Shown here: in pieces, positions 6,934 through 14,929 of the stretch
How the letters are laid out: each line of letters opens with the position of its first letter
Position numbering within the stretch: the stretch's first letter is position 1
Origin: Rhizobiales bacterium UBA697
GTDB lineage: Bacteria; Pseudomonadota; Alphaproteobacteria; Rhizobiales; Ancalomicrobiaceae
DNA length: 20,928 nt
Assembly (NCBI GenBank): GCA_002298965.1
Contig: DBMN01000142.1
Span: 1 to 20,928 of the forward strand
Reading direction: 5' to 3'
The notes under the pieces: model-generated
What the model was told of the DNA's origin: nothing
The model's input: only the letters and a program-made list of their open reading frames with translations
The model's database searches: none
Translations under genes and position numbers: made by a program

Positions 6934-7785
6934 TCAGGGCGTTGCCGCACTCGGCCCGCGGTGTCGAATGGGGCGCGGATAACCGCCGACGAGGCGGGGA
7001 TCGCGCACTTCGACCGAGGCGCGGGCAAAGGCCGCGACGATCGCCTCGACCGGCGTCTCGGCCGGCGCCGCCACCAGGAATTCGGCGCGCGGCCCCTCGT
7101 CGTGACGGGCGAGCATCTCGAAGCCTTCGGACGTCAGCGCGTCGGTCGGATCGCGGTCGCCGACGCCGGTGAAGGCATGGGTCAGCACTTCCGGCCCGAC
7201 GGCTTCCGAGATCGGATTGGAGACGACCAGCGCCGGCAGATCGGCGACGCGGCCGTCGAAGACGATGAAGGGCAGGCGCGCGATGATGCGCGGACCGTCG
7301 CCGCCGAGCTTCGTCCACCACGGACCGACCCAGCTCGGCTGGGCGAGCTGGACGATGCCGAGATCCGACACCGAGCGGGCGACCGCGGCGATCACCTCGT
7401 CGGGGCCGCTCTCGAGGTGGGCCGGGACGGTGAAGCCGAAATAGAAGCGGGCGAGATCGCGCATGGCGACCGGATCGCGACCGCCGTCCATGTAGACCTC
7501 GTAATGGGCCTGCAGGAAGGTGAAGGTCGAGACGATCTCGCGCCAGATGTGCTCGACCGTGACGATCGGCAGGATGCCGCGATGGCGGTCGACGAGGCGA
7601 TGCATCATGTCGGCCTCGCGGGCCGGGCGGAAGGCGGCGCCGGTGACGGCGGTGCCCTTCACCTTGATCAGCTCGTCGATGATGGCCGACCGCGCCACGA
7701 GGAGGCGGTGCACCTCCTCGTCGATGGAGTCGATTTCCTTGCGCAGCCCGGCGAGCCGGCTCGCCGCGTCCATCGTCTCGGTCAT
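6934..7785 (-). CDS. Chorismate mutase (AroQ type) with a degenerate prephenate-dehydratase-like C-terminal region
   Basis: A 283-residue protein. Residues 10-95 form an AroQ-class chorismate mutase: LAGLRKEIDSID (Arg15), ARSAIIDELIKVK (Arg32, Lys43), FRPAREAD (Arg56, Glu57) and Gln92 match the known active-site set. Residues about 100-270 occupy the place that prephenate dehydratase has in PheA P-proteins. Echoes remain (DEVIAAVARSVSDLGIVQLA resembles the PDT segment ending in DYGVVPIENS), but the catalytic Thr-Arg-Phe motif appears as AEF (234-236) and no clear ACT domain is seen. It converts chorismate to prephenate for the downstream dehydrogenase. The ATG at 7785 is chosen; an ATG at 7830 falls inside the likely -10 box. 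It is the first gene of a three-gene operon. Confidence 0.88.
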   Translation of the reverse strand: MTETMDAASRLAGLRKEIDSIDEEVHRLLVARSAIIDELIKVKGTAVTGAAFRPAREADMMHRLVDRHRGILPIVTVEHIWREIVSTFTFLQAHYEVYMDGGRDPVAMRDLARFYFGFTVPAHLESGPDEVIAAVARSVSDLGIVQLAQPSWVGPWWTKLGGDGPRIIARLPFIVFDGRVADLPALVVSNPISEAVGPEVLTHAFTGVGDRDPTDALTSEGFEMLARHDEGPRAEFLVAAPAETPVEAIVAAFARASVEVRDPRLVGGYPRPIRHRGPSAATP

Positions 7786-7825
7786 GGCCGAAGCCGCCCC
7801 TCGCGATCGTTCCAAGTCGGGGGTC

Positions 7826-7854
7826 TTCATAGGCGCGCGCCGCGGCGAAATCAA
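7826..7854 (-). promoter_or_regulatory. Candidate promoter of the chorismate mutase-hisC-tyrC operon
   Basis: On the minus strand, TTGATT-N17-TATGAA sits with its -10 box about 41 nt upstream of the ATG at 7785. It faces away from the metX gene, and its -35 lies 8 nt from the metX-side TTGACA. The low-GC patch around it contrasts with the surrounding coding DNA. Confidence 0.5.
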
Positions 7855-7862
7855 AGAAAACA

Positions 7863-7868
7863 TTGACA
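7863..7868 (+). promoter_or_regulatory. Candidate -35 element of the metX-metW operon
   Basis: A perfect TTGACA lies 55 nt upstream of the metX ATG in the divergent intergenic region. The expected -10 positions (7885-7892, CCATCCCT) are a poor match, so either the -10 is weak or an activator is needed. Confidence 0.3.
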
Positions 7869-7922
7869 GGATCGCCCTGCCCGCCCATCCCTTTCGTCCG
7901 CTTCGACGAGAGACGACCTGAG

Positions 7923-9116
7923 ATGAGCGCGACCACCGACGCGACCGAGACCGCGGAAGAGGCCACCGCGACCGCCCGCCGCCGCATGGCCGACGAACCG
8001 GCGAGCCGCGTCGCCCGTTTCGGCGCCGAGCACCCGCTGGTGCTCGACGGCGGCATCACGCTCGCCCCCTGGCAGATCGCCTACGAGACCTACGGCACGC
8101 TGAACGCCGCGAAGTCGAACGCCGTTCTCGTCTGCCACGCCCTGACCGGCGATCAATATGCCGCCTCCACCCACCCGTTGACCGGCAAGCCGGGCTGGTG
8201 GGATCTGGTGGTCGGCCCCGGCAAGCCGATCGACACCGATCGATTCTTCGTGATCTCGTCGAACGTGCTCGGCGGCTGCATGGGCACGACGGGACCGGCC
8301 TCGACCAACGAGGCGACCGGCCGCGCCTGGGGCCTCGACCTTCCGGTGATCACCATCGCCGACATGGTGCGCGCCCAGGCGGCGCTGATCGACCATCTCG
8401 GCATCCCCGACCTGTTCCTGGTCGCCGGCGGCTCGATGGGCGGCATGCAGGTGCTGCAGTGGGCGTCCGCCTATCCGGATCGCGTCTTCGCCGCCGCGCC
8501 GATCGCCACCGCCGCCTCGCACTCGGCTCAGAACATCGCCTTCTACGAGGTCGGCCGTCAGGCCGTCGTCGCCGACCCCGACTGGCGCGAGGGCCGCTAT
8601 CTCGACGAGGGCACCTTCCCGCGCAAGGGCCTGTCGGTGGCGCGCATGGCGGCCCACATCACCTACATGTCGGAAGTGTCGCTGCACCAGAAGTTCGGCC
8701 GCCGTCTGCAGGACCGCGACCGGCTCGGCTTCGGCTTCGACGGCGACTTCCAGATCGAGAGCTACCTGCGCCATCAGGGATCGAGCTTCGTCGATCGCTT
8801 CGACGCCAATTCCTACCTCTACGTCTCGCGCGCCATGGACTATTTCGACCTGGCCGGCGACCACGGCGGGGTGCTGGCCAATGCCTTCAAGGGCACGAAG
8901 ACCCGCTTCTGCGTCATGAGCTTCACCACCGACTGGGCGTTTCCCACCCGCGACAGCCGCACCATCGTCCATGCGCTCGCCGCCGCCGGCGCCAAGGTCT
9001 CCTATGCCGAGATCGAGAGCGATCGCGGGCACGACGCCTTCCTGCTCGACGAGCCGGAGATGCACGCGATCCTCTCGGGTTTCATCGACAGCGCCGCCCG
9101 CGCGCGCGGACTGTGA
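7923..9116 (+). CDS. metX: Homoserine O-acyltransferase
   Basis: A 397-residue alpha/beta-hydrolase that acylates homoserine in methionine biosynthesis. The nucleophile motif is GGSMGGMQVLQW (Ser171). The family block GGCMGTTGPAS is at 118-127. The Asp of the triad is in SFTTDWAFP (Asp337) and the His in DRGHDAFL (His370). The length is typical. Homologues in this class use acetyl-CoA, and some use succinyl-CoA; this cannot be settled here. The ATG at 7923 is preferred. An in-frame ATG-like start 60 nt earlier (7863) falls on the TTGACA -35 candidate. metW follows after 11 nt, the usual two-gene arrangement. No SAM-II riboswitch pattern was found in the leader. Confidence 0.95.
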   Translation: MSATTDATETAEEATATARRRMADEPASRVARFGAEHPLVLDGGITLAPWQIAYETYGTLNAAKSNAVLVCHALTGDQYAASTHPLTGKPGWWDLVVGPGKPIDTDRFFVISSNVLGGCMGTTGPASTNEATGRAWGLDLPVITIADMVRAQAALIDHLGIPDLFLVAGGSMGGMQVLQWASAYPDRVFAAAPIATAASHSAQNIAFYEVGRQAVVADPDWREGRYLDEGTFPRKGLSVARMAAHITYMSEVSLHQKFGRRLQDRDRLGFGFDGDFQIESYLRHQGSSFVDRFDANSYLYVSRAMDYFDLAGDHGGVLANAFKGTKTRFCVMSFTTDWAFPTRDSRTIVHALAAAGAKVSYAEIESDRGHDAFLLDEPEMHAILSGFIDSAARARGL

Positions 9117-9127
9117 GGGGTCACGAC

Positions 9128-9775
9128 ATGGCCGACGTCGCCTCGCCCAAGGTTCCCACCGTCCCCGCCAGCCGCGTCGACCTCGCCGTGGTCGGCGGAC
9201 TGGTGCCGCCCGGCGCCCGCGTCCTCGACGTCGGCTGCGGCGACGGCAACCTGCTCGAATGGCTGGAAGCGACCAAGCGGATCGACGGCCGCGGCATCGA
9301 ACTGTCGCAGAAGGGCGTCAACGCCTGCGTCGCCCGCGGCCTGTCGGTGATCCAGGGCGACGCCGACACCGACCTCGCGACCTATCCCGACGGCGGCTTC
9401 GACCTCGTCATCCTGTCGCAGACGCTGCAGGCGACCAACCGGCCGCGCCACGTGCTGGAAGAGCTGCTGCGCATCGGCCGGCGGGCGATCGTGTCGATCC
9501 CCAACTTCGGCCACTGGCGCATCCGCAGTCAGTTCCTCGCCTTCGGCCGCATGCCGGTGACCGAGGATCTGCCCTATTCCTGGTACGACACGCCCAACAT
9601 CCACTTCTGCACCATCCGCGACTTCGTCGAGCTGACGCGCGAGGTCGATGCCGAGATCGTCGAGGCCTATGCGCTCGACGCCGGCGGCCGCAAGCTGTTC
9701 TCGCAGGCGCCGTGGTGGTTCTGGAACCTGTTCGGCGAACAGGGCGTCTTCGTGCTGGAGAAACGGCGGACCTGA
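9128..9775 (+). CDS. metW: Methionine biosynthesis protein MetW (SAM-dependent methyltransferase fold)
   Basis: A 215-residue protein with a Rossmann methyltransferase fold. Motif I is VLDVGCGDGNLLEWL, followed by a GIELSQKGV acidic loop, FDLVILSQTLQATNRP and the MetW-typical SIPNFGHWRIR and LPYSWYDTPNIHFCTIRDF. MetW acts with MetX in methionine biosynthesis; in known cases it is required for, or stabilises, homoserine acylation. The start is supported by GAGGGG about 8 nt upstream and lies 11 nt after the metX stop. The stop codon is separated by one base from the stop of the convergent methyltransferase gene, so there is no room for an intergenic terminator. Confidence 0.95.
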   Translation: MADVASPKVPTVPASRVDLAVVGGLVPPGARVLDVGCGDGNLLEWLEATKRIDGRGIELSQKGVNACVARGLSVIQGDADTDLATYPDGGFDLVILSQTLQATNRPRHVLEELLRIGRRAIVSIPNFGHWRIRSQFLAFGRMPVTEDLPYSWYDTPNIHFCTIRDFVELTREVDAEIVEAYALDAGGRKLFSQAPWWFWNLFGEQGVFVLEKRRT

Positions 9776-9776
9776 C

Positions 9777-10517
9777 TCAGGCGTCCGTCCGCGAGTGCCT
9801 CGCCAAGGCCGGACGGAACACCGGGGCGAGCCGCATCTTGTTGCCGATGCGCTGCGGGATGCCCTGATAGAGCTGCTTGGTCGCCTCGACGATCAGCACC
9901 CCTGCGAAGGCCGGCCACAGCCGATGACCGAAGCTCTCGGCCGGCCGCGACAGCTTGAGGAGCGTCGGCCGCGCCGACGGCAGCGCATAGAGCGCGCCGC
10001 GCCAGTCGATCGGCGAGAACAACGTGTCGCGCAGCGCCGTGTCGAGCTGGCCCTGGCTGAAGGGCAGGCCGTAGCCGAAGGGCGTCGATTCGACCCGCGA
10101 CCACAGGCCGATGCGGTTGGGCACCACGGCGATCAGCCGCCCGCCCGGCGCCAGCACCCGCCAGACCTCGCGCAGCACCTCGGCCGGATCGTCGGCCATC
10201 TCCAGCGCATGCACGAGCAGCACCCGATCGACGGCGGAATCGGGCAAGGGTAGCGCCGTCTCGTCGACCAGAGCGGTGGCGGAAGGGCCTTCCGCCGGCC
10301 AGTTCACCACGCCCTGGCGCGCCGGCATGAAGCCGAGCACCCGCTCGGCGCGGCCGAGGAAGGGCCGCATGAAGGGCGTCGCATAGCCGATGCCGAGCAT
10401 CCGGTCGCCGTTGACCTTCGGCCACATGTCGAGCAGCCGGCCACGGATCGAACGGCGCACCAGATCGCCGAGGGGCGAACCGTAGAAGTTCCGGAGATCG
10501 ACGACGTCGAGATACAT
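9777..10517 (-). CDS. SAM-dependent methyltransferase-like protein (gloB neighbour)
   Basis: A 246-residue class I methyltransferase-like protein. Motif I is atypical (RMLGIGYATPFM rather than ExGxGxG). The post-I and motif II/III regions are recognisable: VDRVLLVHALEMADDPAEVL, then REVWRVLAPGGRLIAVVPNR. The N-terminus (MYLDVVDLRNFYGSPLG) and the location next to gloB match a family conserved in Hyphomicrobiales and annotated only as methyltransferase. The C-terminal 60 residues are basic. The substrate is unknown. It is transcribed divergently from gloB across 105 nt. The start has a poor ribosome binding site, but no better start precedes the conserved N-terminus. Confidence 0.85.
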   Translation of the reverse strand: MYLDVVDLRNFYGSPLGDLVRRSIRGRLLDMWPKVNGDRMLGIGYATPFMRPFLGRAERVLGFMPARQGVVNWPAEGPSATALVDETALPLPDSAVDRVLLVHALEMADDPAEVLREVWRVLAPGGRLIAVVPNRIGLWSRVESTPFGYGLPFSQGQLDTALRDTLFSPIDWRGALYALPSARPTLLKLSRPAESFGHRLWPAFAGVLIVEATKQLYQGIPQRIGNKMRLAPVFRPALARHSRTDA

Positions 10518-10622
10518 GCGGGCATCCGTGCGCTCCGGTCGGCGGTCGCCTTCCGGGCGGAGGGATGTTAGTCGTAGGTCGACCGCCCTGTCGAGACGGG
10601 AGCGGGAGCCGAGGAGCCGCCC

Positions 10623-11387
10623 TTGATCGAGATCCGCATGTTTCCGGCCCGCGACGACAACTATGCCGTCCTGGTCCACGATCCCGCGACCGGTGCCACG
10701 GCGTCGATCGACGCGCCGGAGGAGGACGCCATCCTCGACGCGCTCGACGAGACCGGCTGGCGGCTGACCGACATCTTCGTCACCCATCACCACTACGACC
10801 ACGTCGAGGCGATCCCGGTGCTGAAGGAGGCCTTCGGCGCCCGCGTCACCGCGTCGGCCTACGACCACGCCCGCGGCCGTGTGCCTCTGGTCGACGCGAC
10901 CGTCGGCGACGGCGAGACGATCCGCCTCGGCGACATCCCCGTCGCGGTGATCGCCGTGCCCGGCCACACGCTCGGCCACGTCGCCTACGTCATCGAGGAC
11001 GCACTCTTCTGCGGCGACACGTTGTTCTCGCTCGGCTGCGGCCGCCTCTTCGAGGGGGCGCCGGCCGAGATGTGGGAGAGCCTCTCCCGCCTCGCCGCCC
11101 TGCCGGAGGCGACCCGCGTCTATTGCGGTCACGAATACACCGAGGCGAACGGCCGCTTCGCCGCGTCGATCGAGCCGGACAACGAGCGCCTCGCCGCCCG
11201 CCTGATCGAGGTGCGCGACCTGCGCATGGAGGGCCTGCCGACGCTGCCCACCACCATCGGCCTCGAGAAGGCGACCAACCCGATGCTCAGGGCCAACGTC
11301 GCCGCCGTGAAGAAGGCGCTCGGCATGACCGATCGCACCGACGTCGAGGTCTTCGCCGAGATCCGCGGCCGCAAGGACCGCTTCTGA
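10623..11387 (+). CDS. gloB: Hydroxyacylglutathione hydrolase (glyoxalase II)
   Basis: A 254-residue metallo-beta-lactamase fold enzyme that hydrolyses S-lactoylglutathione in methylglyoxal detoxification. The metal-binding motif THHHYDH is at 54-60. Further ligands are in VPGHTLGH (His115), CGDTLF (Asp132) and YCGHEYT (His170). The C-terminal glutathione-binding region includes NPMLRANV. Translation starts at TTG: the conserved N-terminus (IEIRMFPARDDNYAVLV) begins immediately after it, and GAGGAG lies 7 nt upstream. The cupin gene follows after 11 nt, so the two are probably co-transcribed. Confidence 0.95.
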   Translation: MIEIRMFPARDDNYAVLVHDPATGATASIDAPEEDAILDALDETGWRLTDIFVTHHHYDHVEAIPVLKEAFGARVTASAYDHARGRVPLVDATVGDGETIRLGDIPVAVIAVPGHTLGHVAYVIEDALFCGDTLFSLGCGRLFEGAPAEMWESLSRLAALPEATRVYCGHEYTEANGRFAASIEPDNERLAARLIEVRDLRMEGLPTLPTTIGLEKATNPMLRANVAAVKKALGMTDRTDVEVFAEIRGRKDRF

Positions 11388-11398
11388 AGGAGGGTTCC

Positions 11399-11860
11399 AT
11401 GGCAGACCCGAGCCTGCTCACCGCCGCCGAGGTGATCCGCGTCCTCGAACTCGCGCCCCATCCGGAAGGCGGCCATTTCCGCGAGACCTTTCGTGACGTC
11501 GCCGGCCCCGACGGGCGGGCGCGCTCGACCCAGATCTACTTCCTGCTCGCCGGCGACGAGATCTCGCGCTGGCACCGGGTCGACGCGGTCGAGACCTGGC
11601 ATTGGCATGCCGGCGCGCCGCTCGCCCTGACGGTCTCGGAGAACGGCCACGACGCCTGGTGTGCCCATCTCGGCATGGATCTTTCGACCGGTGAGCGGCC
11701 GCAGGTGATCGTCCCGGCCCATGCCTGGCAGACCGCCGTCAGCCTCGGTGCCTGGACGCTGGTCGGCTGCACCGTGGCGCCGGGCTTCGAGTTCTCGGGC
11801 TTCGAACTCGCCCCCGACGACTGGCGTCCGTCGCCGCGGCCCTCACGCCTCGGGCGTTGA
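11399..11860 (+). CDS. Cupin (DUF985 / cupin_5 family) protein
   Basis: A 153-residue protein of the DUF985/cupin_5 family. Markers in order are HPEGGHFRETFRD, STQIYFLLAGDEISRWHRV, ETWHWHAGAPL, a VPAHAWQTA segment and GCTVAPGFEFSGFELA, with the clustered His/Glu typical of a cupin metal site. The family is structurally known but biochemically poorly defined. A strong AGGAGG lies 7 nt before the ATG, and the gene follows gloB by 11 nt. The last 18 nt overlap the convergent exporter gene, so neither gene has its own spacer for a terminator. Confidence 0.9.
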   Translation: MADPSLLTAAEVIRVLELAPHPEGGHFRETFRDVAGPDGRARSTQIYFLLAGDEISRWHRVDAVETWHWHAGAPLALTVSENGHDAWCAHLGMDLSTGERPQVIVPAHAWQTAVSLGAWTLVGCTVAPGFEFSGFELAPDDWRPSPRPSRLGR

Positions 11861-12736
11861 GGCGGCGGGCGCGCGCTTCAGCATGTCCTTCGAGGCGACC
11901 ACCGCCCCGGCGGTGATGGCGAGGGCCGCGACCGCGATCGCCGGCTCGAAACGGCCGAGCCCGACCGCGATCATGATCAGGGTCGAGAGCAGCGGCGCCA
12001 TGTAGCTCGCCGCGCCCAGCACCTGGATGTCGCCGCGCTTGACGCCGTGGTCCCAGACGAAGAAGGCGAGACCGACGGGGAAGACCGCCAGCGCCACCAC
12101 CGCCCCCCATTCGACCACGCCGGCCGGCCAGACCGTCGTCTCGAAGGCGACGTGGCAGAGCGCCGACAGCGCCGCCGTGGCGAGGCAGAAGCCGGCGACC
12201 GCCGCCGTCGGCACCGCACCGACCGAGCGCGACAGCACCGAATAGCCCGCCCAGAAGACCGCCGCCCCCGCCGCGCAGAGATAGCCCGCGACATGGGCCG
12301 GATCGATCGACAGCGCCCGCCCCTTGGTGACCACCGCCGCCGCGCCGACGAGGCCGAGCAGCGCGCCGATCACGTGATGCGGCTTCAGCTTCTCCCCCGG
12401 CAGCAGCCCGGAGAAGACGACGATGAGGAGCGGCCAGAGGTAGCACACGAGGCTCGCCTCGACCGGCGGGGCGAGACGCAGCGCGGCGAAATAGAGCGCG
12501 TGGAAGCCGAAGAGCCCGCCGGCGCCGAGCGCCCAGACCTTCGCCGGCTGGCGCAGCACGCCGAGCCGGCCGGTCGAGGCCAGCCAGACCGTCGCCGCGG
12601 TGCCCGAGAGGCCGAAGGTCAGCGCGTTGAGCAGGAACGGCGGCACCTTGCCCGACAGCGTGCCGAGCGTGGCGAGCGCCGACCACATCAGGATCGCCGT
12701 CAGACCGACGAGCGTGGCACGGGTGCGGACGGTCAT
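11843..12736 (-). CDS. DMT-family exporter, YddG-like (EamA)
   Basis: A 297-residue inner-membrane protein with about ten hydrophobic segments in two EamA halves. The start MTVRTRATLVGLTAILMWS and the mid segment YLWPLLIVVFSGLLPGEK resemble E. coli YddG (ATLIGLIAIVLWS and YLWPSLTILF), an exporter of aromatic and other amino acids. Substrate assignment is inference from these stretches only. The ATG at 12736 is chosen for the GGGAG about 7 nt upstream. The frame runs further upstream but through non-hydrophobic sequence. It lies downstream of the 3-hydroxybutyryl-CoA dehydrogenase gene on the same strand, behind a terminator-like hairpin, so it probably has its own transcript. Confidence 0.88.
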   Translation of the reverse strand: MTVRTRATLVGLTAILMWSALATLGTLSGKVPPFLLNALTFGLSGTAATVWLASTGRLGVLRQPAKVWALGAGGLFGFHALYFAALRLAPPVEASLVCYLWPLLIVVFSGLLPGEKLKPHHVIGALLGLVGAAAVVTKGRALSIDPAHVAGYLCAAGAAVFWAGYSVLSRSVGAVPTAAVAGFCLATAALSALCHVAFETTVWPAGVVEWGAVVALAVFPVGLAFFVWDHGVKRGDIQVLGAASYMAPLLSTLIMIAVGLGRFEPAIAVAALAITAGAVVASKDMLKRAPAASTPEA

Positions 12737-12771
12737 GCCGGGATCTCCCGAAAACAGGGCCTGAAACGCGG

Positions 12772-12799
12772 GACGCGCCCGGAGGGGTCCGGACGCGTC
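12772..12799 (-). terminator. Hairpin after the 3-hydroxybutyryl-CoA dehydrogenase gene
   Basis: The stem GACGCG-C-CCGGA / TCCGG-A-CGCGTC has 11 paired bases with one mismatch and a GGGG loop. It begins 23 nt beyond the stop codon. On the minus strand it is followed by CGCGTTTCAGG, with a further TTTT about 20 nt on, so the T-tract is weak. Confidence 0.5.
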
Positions 12800-12822
12800 G
12801 TCGTCTGCCGAGCGGGTCGCGC

Positions 12823-13704
<882 letters not shown>

Positions 13705-13763
13705 GACGGCCTCGGTCTTCTCATGACGCGGGGCGACAGGCACCGCGTTCGTCCCGCGAGGAA

Positions 13764-13786
13764 CACGAGCGCACTCTAGGCTCGTG
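13764..13786 (-). promoter_or_regulatory. Inverted repeat overlapping the 3-hydroxybutyryl-CoA dehydrogenase promoter
   Basis: Perfect 7-nt arms CACGAGC and GCTCGTG are separated by 9 nt. The repeat spans the candidate -10 box, about 60-80 nt upstream of the ATG, a geometry fitting a repressor operator. The regulator is unknown. Confidence 0.4.
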
Positions 13787-13801
13787 CCGTCTCTTCCGCA
13801 A
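13774..13801 (-). promoter_or_regulatory. Candidate promoter of the 3-hydroxybutyryl-CoA dehydrogenase gene
   Basis: On the minus strand, TTGCGG-N16-CTAGAG lies about 70 nt upstream of the start codon. It is nearly the same arrangement as upstream of the tusA-like gene. The -10 lies inside the inverted repeat at 13764-13786. Confidence 0.35.
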
Positions 13802-13864
13802 TGCAGCAGGGCACCGGCGGCAGAGACCCGTGGCCGAACGCGGTCGCTCGTCCACGAAAAGATA

Positions 13865-13890
13865 CGCTCGCCCATCGGAACGGGCGAGCG
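13865..13890 (-). terminator. Rho-independent terminator of the etfBA operon
   Basis: A perfect 9-bp stem CGCTCGCCC / GGGCGAGCG with an 8-nt loop lies 80 nt beyond the etfA stop. On the minus strand it is followed by TATCTTTTC. It separates the etf operon from the 3-hydroxybutyryl-CoA dehydrogenase gene. Confidence 0.65.
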
Positions 13891-13970
13891 CATATTCGAT
13901 TGGTCCGCGGCGGACGGCAAGTCGGATCTCGTCGTCCTATGGTCGGACGAGAGGTACGCACCTCAGTGCG

Positions 13971-14915
13971 TCACTTGCCGCGCTTGGCCAACTCCGCCGC
14001 CAGCTCCGGCAAGGCCTGGAAGATGTCGGCGACGAGGCCGTAGTCGGCGACCTGGAAGATCGGCGCCTCTTCGTCCTTGTTGATCGCGACGATCACCTTC
14101 GAGTCCTTCATGCCGGCGAGGTGCTGGATCGCACCGGAGATGCCGCAGGCGATGTAGAGCTCGGGGGCGACGACCTTGCCGGTCTGGCCGACCTGCCAGT
14201 CGTTCGGTGCGTAGCCGGCATCGACCGCGGCGCGCGACGCACCGATCGCGGCGCCGAGCCTGTCGGCGACCGGCTCGATGTAGGTGCCGAAGTTCTCGCG
14301 GTTGGCGATGGCGCGGCCACCCGAGACGATGATCTTGGCCGAGGTCAGCTCCGGACGGTCGGACTTCGACAGTTCTTCGCCGACGAAGGACGACAGCGAC
14401 GGATCGGCCGGAACCGCGGCCGCCTCGACCGCCGCGGCGCCGCCCTTGGCCGTGGCCTGGAACGACGCGGTGCGGACGGTGATCACCTTCTTGGCGTCGG
14501 ACGACTTCACCACCTGGATGGCGTTGCCGGCATAGATCGGGCGCTCGAACGTGTCGGCGGCGACGACCTTGGTGATCTCGGAGATCTGCGACACGTCGAG
14601 GAGGGCGGCGACGCGCGGCAGCACGTTCTTCGCCGTCGTCGTCGCGGCGGCGACGATCGCGTCGTAGGGGCCGGCGAGGGCGACGATCAGCGCCGCCATC
14701 GGCTCGGCGAGCTGGTGGTCGAGGTGGGCGGCTTCGGCCGTGAGGACCTTGGCGACGCCCGAGAGGGTCGCGGCCTCCGCGGCGATCGCGCCGACGCTGC
14801 TGCCGGCGACCAGCACGTGCACGTCGCCACCGATCTGGGCGGCGGCGGTGAGCGCCTTGGCGGTCGCGTCCTTGAGGGAGACGCCGTCGTGTTCGGCGAT
14901 CAGGAGAACGGTCAT
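13971..14915 (-). CDS. etfA: Electron transfer flavoprotein alpha subunit
   Basis: A 314-residue FAD-binding subunit of ETF. It carries electrons from acyl-CoA dehydrogenases to ETF:ubiquinone oxidoreductase. The N-terminal domain begins MTVLLIAEHDG. The C-terminal FAD domain has the highly conserved DWQVGQTGKVVAPELYIA, GISGAIQHLAGMKDS and INKDEEAPIFQVADYGLV. The loop normally written SGGRGxxSxENF reads SGGRAIANRENF here, a mild departure from the common form. The ATG is preceded by GAGAGGG overlapping the end of etfB, with 14 nt between the genes, so the two are coupled. Confidence 0.96.
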   Translation of the reverse strand: MTVLLIAEHDGVSLKDATAKALTAAAQIGGDVHVLVAGSSVGAIAAEAATLSGVAKVLTAEAAHLDHQLAEPMAALIVALAGPYDAIVAAATTTAKNVLPRVAALLDVSQISEITKVVAADTFERPIYAGNAIQVVKSSDAKKVITVRTASFQATAKGGAAAVEAAAVPADPSLSSFVGEELSKSDRPELTSAKIIVSGGRAIANRENFGTYIEPVADRLGAAIGASRAAVDAGYAPNDWQVGQTGKVVAPELYIACGISGAIQHLAGMKDSKVIVAINKDEEAPIFQVADYGLVADIFQALPELAAELAKRGK

Positions 14916-14929
14916 GGTTCGGATCCCTC

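Noticed and set aside
6876..7028. Upstream in-frame extension of hisC to 7028
   Set aside because: The extension overlaps the end of the chorismate mutase gene and encodes unconserved, Arg/Pro-rich residues. The ATG at 6875 fits the family.
7786..7922. SAM-II or other methionine-related riboswitch before metX
   Set aside because: The short leader lacks the SAM-II conserved stretches and a matching pseudoknot; nothing beyond a -35-like TTGACA is seen.
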